From assembly GCA_030278955.1 (NCBI GenBank), contig JAOANR010000002.1, positions 14,654,238-14,718,237 of the forward strand: a DNA stretch of 64,000 nt. The letters run 5' to 3'. Shown one piece after another: positions 46,601 to 57,579 of this stretch. How positions within the stretch are numbered: the stretch's first letter is position 1; each line of letters starts with the position of its first letter. The translations under genes and the position numbers were made by a program. The notes beneath the pieces are model-generated. The model was not told the origin of the DNA and made no database searches. It saw only the letters and a list, made by a program, of their open reading frames with translations. This DNA comes from Hygrophila difformis. Its lineage: Eukaryota; Streptophyta; Magnoliopsida; Lamiales; Acanthaceae.

Positions 46601-48316
46601 GCCCTCCAGATTATGCACGTAGCACGCGTACAGTTGGTATCCCTTCTGCATGAGATTGCAGAACTTTAATGCATTTACTATCTTGGCACCCTTCTTCTGA
46701 GGCTGCATATAGTAAATGACCTTCTTTTCGCGACTCTTCGCCAACGAGATCTTCTGCTTCTGGCATTCGATGATAGCCTTGTACCTCGTCAACCAGTCCA
46801 TTCCCAAAATGATGTCGAAATCCTTAAGGTCAAATTCTATGAGATTCGCAAAGAATTCAGTGTTCTTGATTACTATCGGGATCCCGTCATATCGTTTGGA
46901 ACACGATACTATCTTACCCGATGGTAATTGGATTCCTAAGTTAATGTTATTCGGAGCTGGTAGATCTAACGCAGATATAGTTCTCGTGGAAATCAAAGAG
47001 CAACTCGCTCCTGAGTCAAATAAGACCTTGACAGGTACGCTTAAAGCAGTAAACGTACCTTCGATCACGTCGCCTTGAGCAGCTAAGTCAGCTTGATTTA
47101 TCACGTTCAGGCGTCCTACTGGCCTCCCTTGATTCCCCTGCTGGTTTGGATTCTGAGGTGGCCTCTGTGCCTGCGGGAATCTCTGCCCTTGGTTGTCCTG
47201 CTGGTTTGGCCCGGCTGGCCTGTTGCCCTGAGGACGGTTTATCAGGTCCAATCTCTTTTCAATGCGGTCCTCCCTCGTCCGGCATTCCTTCTTCATGTGA
47301 CCTTCTCGGCCACACCGGTAACAATGGCCCGGCCTTGGGCATTCACGCACCAAGTGCGGAAGGTTGCATTCCCGGCATCTGGGTATGAAGGCGCCCTGGT
47401 TATCCGGCCTCCAACCTCCTTGGCCTCCTCGGTTAAGTTCTCTGTTGTCCGGCTTCCTTTGACCATCATTCCTTCCTTGGTCATTCCCCCTTCTGAAGTG
47501 ATTTCCAGAGTTGTTGTTCCGATTCCTCTTATCGAAATTGTTTAGGCCCTTGCTCGCCTCTCCATGATCCTTGCGCTTCAGCTGTTGTACTCGCGCAATT
47601 GCTACTGCACGATCGTAAACAGCTTGCAGAGTAGTGTGCTGTCCGCCAACCAAGATCTCTCGGATGCTGAGATTCAGCCCCATCTCGAATTTCTGGGCTT
47701 TATCAGCATCGGTTGGTACCAGCCTTGGAGCGAATCGGACGAGCTCCTTAAACTTCGCATAGTATTCTTGAACTGTCTGAGTGCCTTGTCGGAGATGTAT
47801 GAATTCCTCATATTTAGCAGTCTTTATGCTGAGGGGATAGAACCTTTCCCTCATCATCTCCTTAAACTCTTCCCAGAAGTAGGCATGTTCACCATCAGCA
47901 AGTCCTTCTTGGTGGTTTTGCCACCATTCGTCAGCCTCTCCTCTCAGGTAGTACACAGCTACGCCAACCTTCTCATTCGCGGGACACCTGATGGCAGTAA
48001 GCAGTTTATCAAAAGTCCTCAGCCAATCCTCCAACTTCGCGGGGTCTTCCTGTCCTTCGTAATGAGGCGGCTGGTAGGGGTTCACCATCGCCAGATAGTT
48101 TATGCGAGCTGCTGGGGGTGGTACTGCTGCTTGAGCTCGGTTGACTTCAGCATTTCCTAGAGCAACGAGGACTTGCTCAACTGTCCTCAACCTCTCATCA
48201 AGGGCGTTGGGAGCGGGGTTAGCTTGAACTCCCGGATTCGGCGGGTTCGCATCCGCTGGAGCATTAACGTTCTCATGCACTGGGATCTCAGCTCTAGGTC
48301 TCCCTCTGGGCGGCAT
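43652..48316 (-). CDS. Gag-pol polyprotein of copy E (chromovirus)
   Basis: One open frame; the start chosen is MPPRGRP at 48316 (1554 aa) because the 19 codons upstream of it are not gag-like. In order, numbered from the first Met of the longer frame: gag (about 20-340, with [17 protein letters not shown] and EADEWWQ), CCHC zinc knuckle ([14 protein letters not shown], about 349), aspartic protease ([11 protein letters not shown], about 450), reverse transcriptase ([11 protein letters not shown], about 785), RNase H ([10 protein letters not shown], about 930; [10 protein letters not shown]), integrase HHCC finger (about 1156-1195), integrase core with Asp (SMDFVSG), Asp (ISDRDSRF) and Glu (DGQTERTIQ), and a C-terminal chromodomain ([28 protein letters not shown], about 1510-1560). 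Chromodomains of this class steer integration toward modified chromatin. No stop or frameshift is visible. Confidence 0.96.
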   Translation of the reverse strand: MPPRGRPRAEIPVHENVNAPADANPPNPGVQANPAPNALDERLRTVEQVLVALGNAEVNRAQAAVPPPAARINYLAMVNPYQPPHYEGQEDPAKLEDWLRTFDKLLTAIRCPANEKVGVAVYYLRGEADEWWQNHQEGLADGEHAYFWEEFKEMMRERFYPLSIKTAKYEEFIHLRQGTQTVQEYYAKFKELVRFAPRLVPTDADKAQKFEMGLNLSIREILVGGQHTTLQAVYDRAVAIARVQQLKRKDHGEASKGLNNFDKRNRNNNSGNHFRRGNDQGRNDGQRKPDNRELNRGGQGGWRPDNQGAFIPRCRECNLPHLVRECPRPGHCYRCGREGHMKKECRTREDRIEKRLDLINRPQGNRPAGPNQQDNQGQRFPQAQRPPQNPNQQGNQGRPVGRLNVINQADLAAQGDVIEGTFTALSVPVKVLFDSGASCSLISTRTISALDLPAPNNINLGIQLPSGKIVSCSKRYDGIPIVIKNTEFFANLIEFDLKDFDIILGMDWLTRYKAIIECQKQKISLAKSREKKVIYYMQPQKKGAKIVNALKFCNLMQKGYQLYACYVHNLEGEENKIDNIPVVNEYPDVFPEDIPGMPPEREVEFTIDLVPGIEPVSKAPYRMAPAEMKELKEQLEELLSKGYIRPSTSPWGAPVLFVKKKDGGLRLCIDYRGLNQVTIKNKYPLPRIEDLFDQLKGASVFSKVDLRSGYHQLRIAENDIPKTAFRTRYGHYEFTVMSFGLTNAPAVFMNLMNSVFRELLDTCVVVFIDDILVYSRNEEEHSSHLHQVLGLLRKNQLYAKLSKCEFWKNEVAFLGHIVSAKGVSVDPAKISAVSEWPAPTNQTEVRSFLGLAGYYRRFVKDFSKIARPMTQLLKKGLKFDWTAECEQSFRELKGRLTSAPVLALPSETEDYEVYSDASKEGLGCVLMQNQRVIAYASRQLKTHEVNYPTHDLELAAVVFALKIWRHYLYGRTCRMFTDHKSLKYIFTQKELNMRQRRWLELIKDYDLDIAYHEGKANVVADALSRKTRHTANTLILPSGLYMDLAKLDTELVHYGTVVETVNALTIESTVFDEIREAQPDDENLQRIKGKISEGKAVGFTIHEDGSVRFKGRWCVPHKCEELKRKLMEEGHSTPYSVHPGGDKLYKDLKKIYWWPRMKKDVADFVAKCITCQKVKAVRQKPLGLVKPLEIPSWKWDSISMDFVSGLPRSPRGMNKIWVIVDRLTKAAIFIPMKENWSMDQLAKAYIENVVRRHGVPHDIISDRDSRFVSNFWTKLQEALGTQIKMSTAFHPMTDGQTERTIQTLEDMLRACVLEFKGSWEDHLPLIEFSYNNSYHASIGMAPFEALYGRKCRSPLCWTKDDDSVVVGPQLVEDMNSKIKVVQQKMKAAQDRQKSYADTRRQELEFEVGDKVMLKVSPMKGVMRFGKRGKLSPRYIGPYEILDRVGTLAYRLALPPELSRVHNVFHVSQLKKYVHDPTHVLQPDVIELDDDLTYEEYPIEVLDVKERVTRNKTVRMVKILWSNHGTEEATWELEADMKQRYPNLFQSESGTVMGT

Positions 48317-48646
48317 TCTGATGATCAAGTACGCAGAGGTTAGATTCGCGGTTAGATGAAAGTTAATAGTCAAGTTAGACTAGGGTTAGAACTCAGTCTC
48401 AAAGGTTCTAAGTGTTAAAGATCACTGACATGGGCAAGAAAAGGAAAGAGAATACTAAATACGAAATTCCACTAGATGATAACGATTTAATAACAAGGCT
48501 ACTACATCAAATACTACTAGGTCACCACTACATAAAATGTGGTACCATCAAGATAATCAATATGCGATAATACTAAATACGGAAATGATAGGAAACTAGT
48601 AGCGAAAAGCGGTAAAAGTCCAACAAGATAGAACGCAAGATAAAGT

Positions 48647-49108
48647 CTAGATCAAGTAGTCGGGAGAATAGCCAAGCATCCGGCGATCAGCCTCGATCTC
48701 CTCGTCGGTATCAAGAGGCAGTGGAGGGTTCTCCACAACCTCCTCGGGGTCCTCTTCTTCCTCCTCAACGTTGATGAACTCGTCGGGGTCAAACTCCTCC
48801 TCCTCTTCCATCTCGGGTTCGGGGTTAAGCTGGTTTTGCAGCCCAACAATGACTTCCTCCAACGCAAAGATGCGTCCCTGCAGCATATGCACGTGGTGTC
48901 GGCAATCCTCGAACTCGGCCGCAAGAGCATCATGGCGAGCAGCCATCTGGGTACTCCTAATGGTCATAGCCTCCATCCTCTCCTCTATAGCCACAATCCT
49001 ATTTCTATCGTTTGCGGCATCCCTAGAGATATGGCGAAGTTCGTGCGTGATATCCGACATGGAGCACAATAAACGCATGATGGAATCTTGTAACCTCGGG
49101 TCGGCCAT
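48647..49108 (-). CDS. Extra 5' ORF (ORF0) of copy E: coiled coil with acidic tail
   Basis: 153 aa, MADPRLQD..., between PBS and gag, ending 331 nt before the gag start. Residues about 5-95 are predicted helical and coiled-coil-like (Leu/Ile/Met heptads with Glu, Arg and Gln; HVHMLQGRIFALEEVIVGLQNQL). Residues 97-140 are strongly acidic (MEEEEEF, VEEEEEDPEE). It shares place, length class, MA(D/E)P start and layout with the ORFs at 195-572 and 59829-60215, though direct sequence identity is low. The frame is intact in this recent copy, which supports it being translated. No known domain is recognised. Confidence 0.7.
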   Translation of the reverse strand: MADPRLQDSIMRLLCSMSDITHELRHISRDAANDRNRIVAIEERMEAMTIRSTQMAARHDALAAEFEDCRHHVHMLQGRIFALEEVIVGLQNQLNPEPEMEEEEEFDPDEFINVEEEEEDPEEVVENPPLPLDTDEEIEADRRMLGYSPDYLI

Positions 49109-49353
49109 CTAATCATGCAAATTTTACATTAAGCGATATGCCACACATGAAAATAATTTGTTAATGCACATGCTACCCCCCAAAAATAGTACTAAGTTTT
49201 TAAGACTTGTCGAATTTGCAAGATATACTTTTCCATGGGTTTCAAAAATAAAATTCCCTTTTTCCATGGAAATAATACTTAAAATACTTAAAAATAATAT
49301 TAAATAATTTGGGCCTCTATAGTGGGCCGAAAAATAATAGCTTGAAAATTTTC

Positions 49354-49367
49354 GGGCTCTGATACCA
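49354..49367 (-). other. Primer binding site of copy E (initiator tRNA-Met type)
   Basis: Minus-strand TGGTATCAGAGCCC, three bases after the 5' LTR. Between it and ORF0 (49109-49353) lies an untranslated leader. Confidence 0.9.
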
Positions 49368-49370
49368 CTT

Positions 49371-51990
49371 TGTAACACCCCGGATTTGATTTCCCAGGCC
49401 AGGGCATTACCGCCACACTTTTCTAAACAAGACCCGACCCAAGTCGAGCTCATCTAGAAAAATGCTAAGGCTAAGTTGTATCAATTTTTCAAAACAATTT
49501 AAAAACTATTCAATCATGCCCGAATTAAAATCAGAGTATCTCATGCATCACAGTAATAATCAGTGCGGAAGCTAAAACAAATAAAAACGAGGGCCAAACA
49601 TACGGCCAAAACCAAAGTCCAAAGTCCAACAGTAAAGTCCAAAGTGCAGAAATTTAAAGTAATCATAAAATGCGACAAGTCCTTAATCTTGCAAAGTCCC
49701 ATCCCAATACGCCAACACTTACTCTGCGAAAATAGGAAATAACAATTTATCAGTACAAACGGTACTGAGTAAGTTAACGGATGGCATAACAAAATTTAAA
49801 GATTTAGAAGAGTAATAAAAAGTTAGGAATTAATCTAACGAACGAGTAAAAAAATAATTTACGGGGATTTCTTTTTATACTTTACCACACCAATGTTCAT
49901 TTTGATCGAGGACATCCAAAACATTACCCGCTTGGGCGCTTATGTCCACAAGCTGCCGGTATCAACGATCCAGGGCCTTAGCCGTTTTGGGATCAATTAC
50001 CCGCTTGGGCACTTATGTCCACAAGCCGACGGTATCCACAATGTGAGAGCAGCGGACCCTATACAGACACACTCCGGAGCCCTAGGTAACCCCTACGGAT
50101 ACACCTAGGAGTATAGACTCATACAATCACGCAACATAACAATATTTCATTGGCGCCGTTTTGGCCACCAAAAAGAGGGGGCGGCCCAACGAGCCCACGC
50201 CAAGTGCACTTACCCTCTAAATTGAACATCTAACTCGATCAAAACTCACAAAGTTTCAAAACCACATTTTAATCATCACAACATATATCTACATTTCCAG
50301 AATTCATAGGATTCGTAAAAGAGTAGCAATCGACTCAAAAACTACCGAAACGTACGAAACCAAATTTCACCGGTAAGACTACACTGTAGCAGTTTTCAAA
50401 ATCGAATTAGGAAATGTAGTAAAACTTTGTGAAAAATTCTGAAAATTTTACAGGTGCTAGGCGACATCAAAATGAACATTTTTCTCAGAAATAGCCCTTA
50501 GCAAATTCGGACTCTAAGTCACTCAAGAAAATGCATTTCAGAAACTTGTTTTCAAAAGGGTGCAAATACCACTGTTCATTCGACCACAACTTACTCAAAA
50601 ATCCATAACAATTCGAATATTGATCCAAAAATTCTGAAATTTAACAGGAGTGAACTAGACACATAAATGAACAATTTTCATGAAGAAGTCGACCATCAAA
50701 AATGACCATAGCTAGGAGAAATAGGAACCACAAAACTGAACATGCTCGGAACTTGAATCTGTCATCAAACATAGCAGAAAATACCAGATCTGATTTCGTC
50801 GACCAAATCAATTTCAAAAGTTATGAAAATTTACAGACGTCATCTTTAAAGCATTAGGAACATTTTTCATTTAGACAAGTTCTTCCAAAAGTGAACGGAT
50901 CTAGGCGAGAAAAGCACAACAAGAAAACATACTCGGAAGAAACCCTAAAATACAGATTTGGCACTAGATGGAATTCGAACCATATCTCGAAGAATACTCA
51001 ACCAAACACTCTAAAAATTGACATGCACATCATTAACTTACTTCTCAAGGGTGGAGTGTCGAAAACTTCAATGGTTGAATCCTCAAACTCGACCGGAACA
51101 GCCTCAAACCTCCGAGATCTACCGAACGAATCCTATTTTGAGGTGTTTGATAGAAACTTGATGTTAGGGCCTAGGATTCGAATTAAAGAACAAGGAATTG
51201 GATTAGAATCCTTACCTAGACGTAGGAGAAGGGATTGGAATGCTTCAACTCGACCAAAGCCCCAAGAACAAGATGAATACACTCAAAGAACTCTCAACAC
51301 TCCAAGAGAAAACTGATTTTCGGATTAAGGGAGTGGAGGGTGATTTTGGGGTTGGTTTGTTGATATCTAGAGTGCTTAATGCTCCTAATGACTGACATTA
51401 AGCCCCTAGGGAAGGTTAGACATGACTCAATGCAGTCATTCTCGAAATTTCACCCCATTAATCCACATTCATCCCACCAAATTCCCAAGGTGTTCAATGA
51501 ATGTTTCTAGAACATGCATCCAACCTTATCCCAACTTGTAAGCCTTCTAGAGACTTCCAAATTCATCCAATAGAGTCCCCAAACACTCCTAAGGGTCTGG
51601 ACCATGATTGTGGCTCGATTCCATGCATCCAAGTTCGAAGTAGAAGCCCTCACCTCGCCAAAACGCGTTGAACGCGTAGGGGCTGCAGCCCCTGCATGGT
51701 GGCGCGCTGGTGGCGCGCCACCGCGCGGCCACCGCGCCACCACAGGCTGCGGCCCTTTTTATATTTTTTTTTTTTTTTTTTATAATATGATTTTTGTTCT
51801 TTTAAAAAAATCATATTGGATTATCCGATTGTTGGATACTCCGATAACTCTCTTCGAGTTGCTATCGTGCGAAAATATTTAATTCCGCTCTCCCGGAATT
51901 ATTTCGGTTGCGATAGTTAAATCCAATTAATTAACTCAATTAATTAATTTTTCGGATTTAATACTCGATGTTGATTTCTCGGGTATTACA
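49371..51990 (-). repeat. 5' LTR of copy E (2620 bp)
   Basis: Same sequence as 40856-43487 apart from about nine small differences. A + strand ORF of 141 codons at 50891-51316 is antisense to the LTR, is split in the other LTR by one base, and has no recognisable domain. Confidence 0.95.
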
Positions 51991-52896
51991 ACCTATTTCT
52001 ATTAAGAATTCCACACCAGGGGTAGGCATGGATTACTTTTGAGCTAACAAGGGGCTTTGTTCAGGTGCCGCACACTTTCCTTAGCCCCAAGAGTTCTCGT
52101 GTGGCGATTAAGTGCACAACAACGTAGGAGTTGGGCAGCCGGCCCATACCCAGACCCAGCCCTCATAACAATGAGCTCAAAATCCGTCGGACTTTGTAGA
52201 TAGTTGCAGAAGTTGTAAGGCATAGTAGAAGAGCATACCAATAATCCAAAAGCAGTAGGGAGCTATAAGCATAAATTTTTTTAAAAAATAATAAAACGGT
52301 ATTTAAAAATTTATGCTTAAGCTAAAATAAATTGGGCTTTACTCCAAAGAGTAAAAATCAACTTACAGTCACCGTAGACGGAATGGGGATGACTCATGCA
52401 CAGGCTACGAGCAGATATCCTTTAGCTACGTGACTAAGAAAAATACTCTAATATTAATTTATATGCTATAATGGTTCTCTAACTAAGACAATCACTAAAG
52501 TTCTCAACTTAAATAAATCTTACCAAAAATACTCCTACTAGACTAATTTGCTAACACTCCACCTGTGGGACTTTAAAACGAGAAACAAGAACTCCACAGA
52601 ACAAATTTGGAGCTGATGAAAAAGAAAAATGGAGGAAATGGGCGAGTCTTGCTTGGATGAGGGAGGGGGTCTTATAGAGAAAATGGTGGCTCCCAACTAG
52701 ATAATGGCTCCATCCACCGATACCCATTCTTTACCTCGCGGTCCCCCATCGTTGTCTAAATCATTTGTCTATTCCCTCAAATCGCGCTCCATTGTCCCCT
52801 CTGCAGTCTCCTTCATCAGTTCCCTTCTCCATTTCTTTCCACTCAAAGCTCGGTTCCACAAGGAGGATACCATGAGGTCCAACAGGTAAAAAAATC

Positions 52897-55744
52897 TGTA
52901 ACACCCAGGATTTGATAACCCAGGACGGGATGTCACCGCCACATCTCCCTAGCAAGACACGGCTTCCCGAGCTCACCAAGGAAATGCAAGGCTTATGGGT
53001 ACGTAAAAGATTTAAAAACATTTCAACATTGAGTCCGGAATAATAACAATACTTAGTTTCAAAATACAGAATAGCAATCATCCATGCATATCAAAGAGTA
53101 AATAATGCAGTGGAAAGTAATCACGGCCAACACGGCCAAACCTCGGGTTCAACAGGCCCGGTAAAACAGTTGTAAAATGCAATGAATGAAAATGCTCATA
53201 AAAGTTTTCCCCCAAGTGCATGAGGCATTTCTAGTTGAACTGATAGCTAACTCAGTATAAAAATATACCGAGTAAGTTAATCCCCTAACTAAACAATTTA
53301 AGGAGTTACATGTGTTTAATTAAAATTACACTTTTCATGCATTACGAAATTAATTTAAAAGTTAATTTAAAATTCATAGTTACTCGCAGCGGAAGAACAC
53401 GATTAATTTACTCAAGACGAGAATACATAATTTAAGGACTTAATTTAAAAGCGTAATTTAAAAGCATAATTTAAGAACGTAATTTAGAAGCATAATTTAA
53501 AACATGATAAATAAATTTAAGCATAATTAAATACGCACACAAGTCTTATATTTTATCCCGCAAACTAAGAAGAGGACACCATACCGGGGAGATCACTAAC
53601 GAGGCAATCTCAAATCGTAGGACCACTAACGAGGCAGTCCAAATAAATGGGAGACCACTAACGAGGCAGTCTCAAAGATAGTAGGACCACTAACGAGGCA
53701 ATCCAAATAAATACAGCGCGCGAGATCACTAACGAGGCAATCTCAGATAGTAGGGAGACCACTAACGAGGCAGTCTCAAAAATGATAGCATGAAGATCGG
53801 CTCAGCCTAGTGATGGGATTTTTCGAAAGTTCATGTTTCAACGTTTACAAAATATTCGATATCGCATTTCGTAGTTCGAGTATTCTTCAAGTTCGAAAAA
53901 TCCGATTCGTCACAGTTTACGCCTTTTTAAATTAAAAATTCATCTTTTAACCAAAAATTCTGAAATTTACACAGTAGCTCAAGTACACAATACAAACAAA
54001 TTTCATGTTTTAAGTTTTTGGAAATAAGGTTTCGAAGTGAATCAAATTTCGAGATCTTTACAAAAGAAGAATTCTGCCCAAAGGACTGATTCTGACACGG
54101 TTTCGTGCAACGCCGATTAAAAATTCATTTTACATCCAATCGGTCCGAAATTTTTACAGAATGTAGATAACACCTTAATGAACAACTTTCATGTTTTAAG
54201 ATTTTCGAAATAATGAGTTTTAGACGTTCAAAAATCGACACCAACACGCTGCTTGCGCGCGGATTCAAAAATCGGTTTGGAACAGGTTCTGAATTTGTCC
54301 GTTTTGACATACCAAATGAACTCCAAAATTCATGAACTTTTATATGCATAATCTAGACTCAATTATCTACAACTTTTGTTTAGAAATTCAAAGTTGAATC
54401 GGTATAGAAACCGGTAAAAAATATGCATCAAGTCGAGTCAATGAATCTGTCCAGATTTCAAACGTTCGGTTTTATCATAGAAACTTTACGGTACGATTTG
54501 GGGTATCAAACCTTTATGAAAATGGCTGAAATTTTGATACAAGATAGATTAAAGTCTTATGAACAAAATCTATGTTGAAAAGTTTTCGGTTTGAATTCCC
54601 AAAGATCGGATATTAGGTGAGTTTCTGAAATGGGTCGAAAATAGGGATTTTTGAAAACCGATTTTAATTACGTGTCTAGATCTTAAGTTTTAAAAGACAA
54701 TAAACCACAAAAATTGAAGAGTAAGGTCTTAACTTACTTAGTTAGAGAATAGGGTCGCTGTAAGGGATTTCCGGACGTCCTAAGGTCGCGACGAACGGCC
54801 AACTTCTCTGATCGCTTTTTGTTCGTCCCCCGACGTGAAATCGTAGCAAAGGAAAGGATGTTAGATTTCGAGTTTTTAAGTTTTATGGACGAACTAAACA
54901 CTATACCATAGCTTACCAAGGGTCTAGAAGGCAGAGGCTTCGTCCCGTTCGCCCCGTCGTCGCCGGAATACTCGCCGGAAAGTGGACTCGAAGAGATTTT
55001 GGCTTGGAGAGGAAGAATGAGAGTGTAGAGACTTGTGTTTTCTGTGAAAATGGGGATGAGGGCGTCCCTAACCGTTCTTAAGCCTTTCCCAAGGCTGGGA
55101 TCCGATTACCATAAAAGGGAATCATAATTTTGGCAAGAAAATCGCCATGGAAGGAAAGTTTACAGCTCCTGCACCTCTGGCGCGGTGGTGACGCGCACGT
55201 ATAGGGATGTCCGCGCAGAGCACGCGCGACCAGTCTTGGGACGCGTCTCCCTCATGCCGCGCGGTGGCCGCGAGGCGGCGCGCGGAGCGCGTGGCGGCCG
55301 GTACGGCGGTTCGTGTGGTCCGTCGGGTCTTTTCTTCTTTTCTCTATCAGTTTTCTATCCTCTACGTGTTTGGCTCGACTCCTCGGGTAGTTTCCGGTTC
55401 GAAATCTTTATCTGAAATTCGTTACGAACTCGGGTTTAACGCTCGTAGCATTTCCGTGGCATAATTAATCTAGTTAAATTAGTTCCGATTCCTCTTAACG
55501 TTTTTCCCCGGGTATTACAGTCTACCCCCCTTAAGAATCAACTTCGTCCTCGAAGTTGTGTTTCGGTTTACTCCAGTTAAACGTTAGGATACCTTTGGTT
55601 ATGTTTTTATTTTGTGATTTATTTTGTGATTTATTTTGTGACTGAACTTAGAATTTAGATTTCCAAGCTGTCTACGTACCCTGTGAAGGGATCAAGTCAT
55701 AACGTAGTTCAAAACAATTTGAATATGTTTTCTCGGGTGTTACA
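52897..55744 (-). repeat. 3' LTR of copy C (2848 bp, long form)
   Basis: On the minus strand it starts TGTAACACCCGAG after the PPT at 55758-55745. About 225 bp in, it contains a second, embedded junction (GGGGGGTAGAC then TGTAATACCC, 55530-55509) that is the true LTR start in E and B. A stretch at about 53219-53262 does not match the right LTR (61469-61532); copy A supports the right-hand version. Tandem CACTAACGAGGCA array at 53590-53780. Confidence 0.88.
53590..53780. repeat. Tandem array in the copy C 3' LTR
   Basis: About seven units of about 28-32 bp with the core CCACTAACGAGGCAGTC, reverse complement of the array in copy A. Confidence 0.85.
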
Positions 55745-55767
55745 TCCTGCCTCCCTTAGGAATACAG

Positions 55768-56712
55768 TTATGTCCCCATAGCTGTGGTCGGGTCATCTTG
55801 GAAGAGGGTCGGGTAACGTTGTTTCATATCGGCTTCCAATTCCCATGTTGCCGTCTCCGTTTCGTGGTTAGACCAAAAGACCTTGACCATCCTCACGGTC
55901 TTATTCCTCGTTACTCTCTCCTTCATGTCAAGTATTCGCACCGGAACTTCCTCATAGCTCAAGTCATCCTCAAATTCAATTTCTTCCGGGTTGGAGCACA
56001 TAGGTCGGATCGTGCACATACTTCTTCAATTGGGAGACGTGGAACACATTGTGAACACGAGCAAATTGTGGTGGCAACGCTAGCCGATAAGTGAGATTTC
56101 CCACTCTTTCCAGGATTTCATATGGTCCTATGTACTGTGGACATCAGTTTTCCTCGTTTGCCGAAGCGCATCACACCCTTCATTGGTGATACCTTCTGCA
56201 TGACTTTACCGCAGACTTGAAATTCCAAGTCTTTCCGCATAACTCTTTTGTCGGTCTTGAGCGGCTCTCATCCTCCCTCGGATGACCTTGATTTGTTGAG
56301 CCATGTCCTCAACAGGTTTGTGGTCCAACTTCCATAGTCTTATTACTCTCATCCCAGCTCAATGGACTTCGGCACTTGCGTCCATACAGTGCCTCGAAAG
56401 GTGCCATGCCAATGCTAACATGATAACCATTGTTGCAGGAGAACTCGATCAAAGGCAAATGGTTCTCCCAATTTCCTTTAACTCTAGCACACATGCTCTC
56501 AGCATGTCTTCCAATGTTTGGATCGTTCTCTCTGTTTGCCCATCCGTCATGGGGTGGAACGCGGTACTCATCTTTATTTTCGTACCGAGGGTTTCTTGTA
56601 GCCTTGCAAAAAGAAAATGCGAGGCAATTCTACTGTCTCTATCAGGAATGATGTCGGGTGATACCCCATGTCGTCGTACCTCGTTATCGATGTACGCTCG
56701 GGTTAAGTGAGT
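55768..56712 (-). pseudogene. Integrase C-terminal and chromodomain remnant of copy C pol
   Basis: Starts in the integrase core (AYIDNEVRRHG, about 56700), keeps DRDSR-like and DGQTERT-like stretches and [26 protein letters not shown] (56309-56440), and ends in a chromodomain ([22 protein letters not shown]) with the stop at 55768. At least three frame breaks lie between 56020 and 56640. Upstream pol and gag are absent, replaced by the antisense gene. The breakpoint equals that in copy A. Confidence 0.82.
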
Positions 56713-56955
56713 GGTTTAAAGTAAAAGAGATTAAGCAAAATCGAAAAAAAAAATAAAACCTCTTCCGTGACCCGCGCGGTATGAGGCCTCAGCGCGCGGT
56801 GACCGCGCGGGCACATCAGTTCGAAAAAAAAAGGGCTCGCGCCCCGCGCGAGCCACTTCCCCATTTCCCCATCCGAGACCACTTCACATTTTCTCTCAAA
56901 TTCGCCCTCTTGTTCCCAACTTTTCCCGGTTCCGGCTTCGATTTTGCTTTGTAAG
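56713..56955 (+). promoter_or_regulatory. GC-rich upstream region and 5' exon of the antisense gene, copy C
   Basis: GC palindromes at 56775-56860 (GCGCGCGGTGACCGCGCGG, GCTCGCGCCCCGCGCGAGC), then a C/T-rich leader (56862-56950) ending at donor AAG|GTATGC. Matches copy A 3318-3560 in order and spacing. No clear TATA box. Confidence 0.45.
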
Positions 56956-57578
56956 GTATGCATCTACTACTTTCACTTATCAATTTCAATTTTTATGCTT
57001 TGAACGACTTGATTTGTGAAGGGATTTAGAAATTAGGGTTTATGTACAAAAATTGGGGGTTTGTTATTTTTAGGCTTTATTTGTGCAAATTAGCAAGCAT
57101 ATGTGATAATTGATGTTACTCTTGTTGCCTTGCTTGTGTTTATGCCACAATGTGTTTATGTTTTTGGCAAATTCTTGTTGGATTTGAATCTTTAGGAAGA
57201 CCATGAAGTTTTTGATTTTTGGTTGGTATTGGGGGTGTGATCATTAGTTCATTTTTGTTGTTTGGTGCCGTAAGGTAATGATGAGTTGTTATTTGAGCAA
57301 TCGTTTCGTTTTGTGGGCAACTTCCATGTGTTTGTTAGTAACTTAGAATTTTGGTTTATTGCACATATAAAGTGTTCGACGAAATGCTACAAAGGTTTTG
57401 GAATTTGTTTGGGCATATCCTTTGTTTAGATTACCTTCCGGTTTGTCTTAACGAACGATTGGATTTAATGTTCTTATGGAATACTCACGTTGGAAGTCTA
57501 TATTGATGTCCCTTGCGTATTTCTGCTTGAGTTATTGTGTGGAATTTAGCCTTATAATTGGTATTGGATAATTTGCAG
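56956..57578 (+). other. Predicted 5' intron of the antisense gene, copy C
   Basis: 623 nt from GTATGC to TTTGCAG, T-rich on the coding strand, one base before the start codon at 57580. Alignable over its whole length with 2705-3317 of copy A. Confidence 0.55.
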
Positions 57579-57579
57579 G

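Larger units (their letters stand above)
40856..51990 (-). mobile_element. Complete Tekay/Del-type chromovirus, copy E
   Basis: 11.1 kb, with an exact 5-bp TSD ACCTA at 40851-40855 and 51991-51995. On the minus strand: 5' LTR (51990-49371), PBS (49367-49354), extra ORF (49108-48647), gag-pol (48316-43652), relic junction, PPT (43502-43488) and 3' LTR (43487-40856). The LTRs differ, by eye, at about five substitutions and four short length changes in 2.6 kb, implying a very recent insertion. With an uninterrupted gag-pol frame and all signals present it could be autonomous. Confidence 0.95.
39941..52896 (-). repeat. Right (5') LTR of element D, split by copy E and cut by copy C
   Basis: Starts TGTAAAACCCCC at 39941 and runs to 40855, where copy E is inserted, then resumes at 51996 and runs to 52896, where copy C begins. 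The visible LTR sequence is about 1.8 kb; its end must lie beyond the window. The two parts contain no gene. Confidence 0.6.

Noticed and set aside
50891..51316. 141-codon + strand ORF in the copy E 5' LTR
   Set aside because: Antisense to the LTR, split by a one-base change in the otherwise near-identical 3' LTR, and without recognisable domains.
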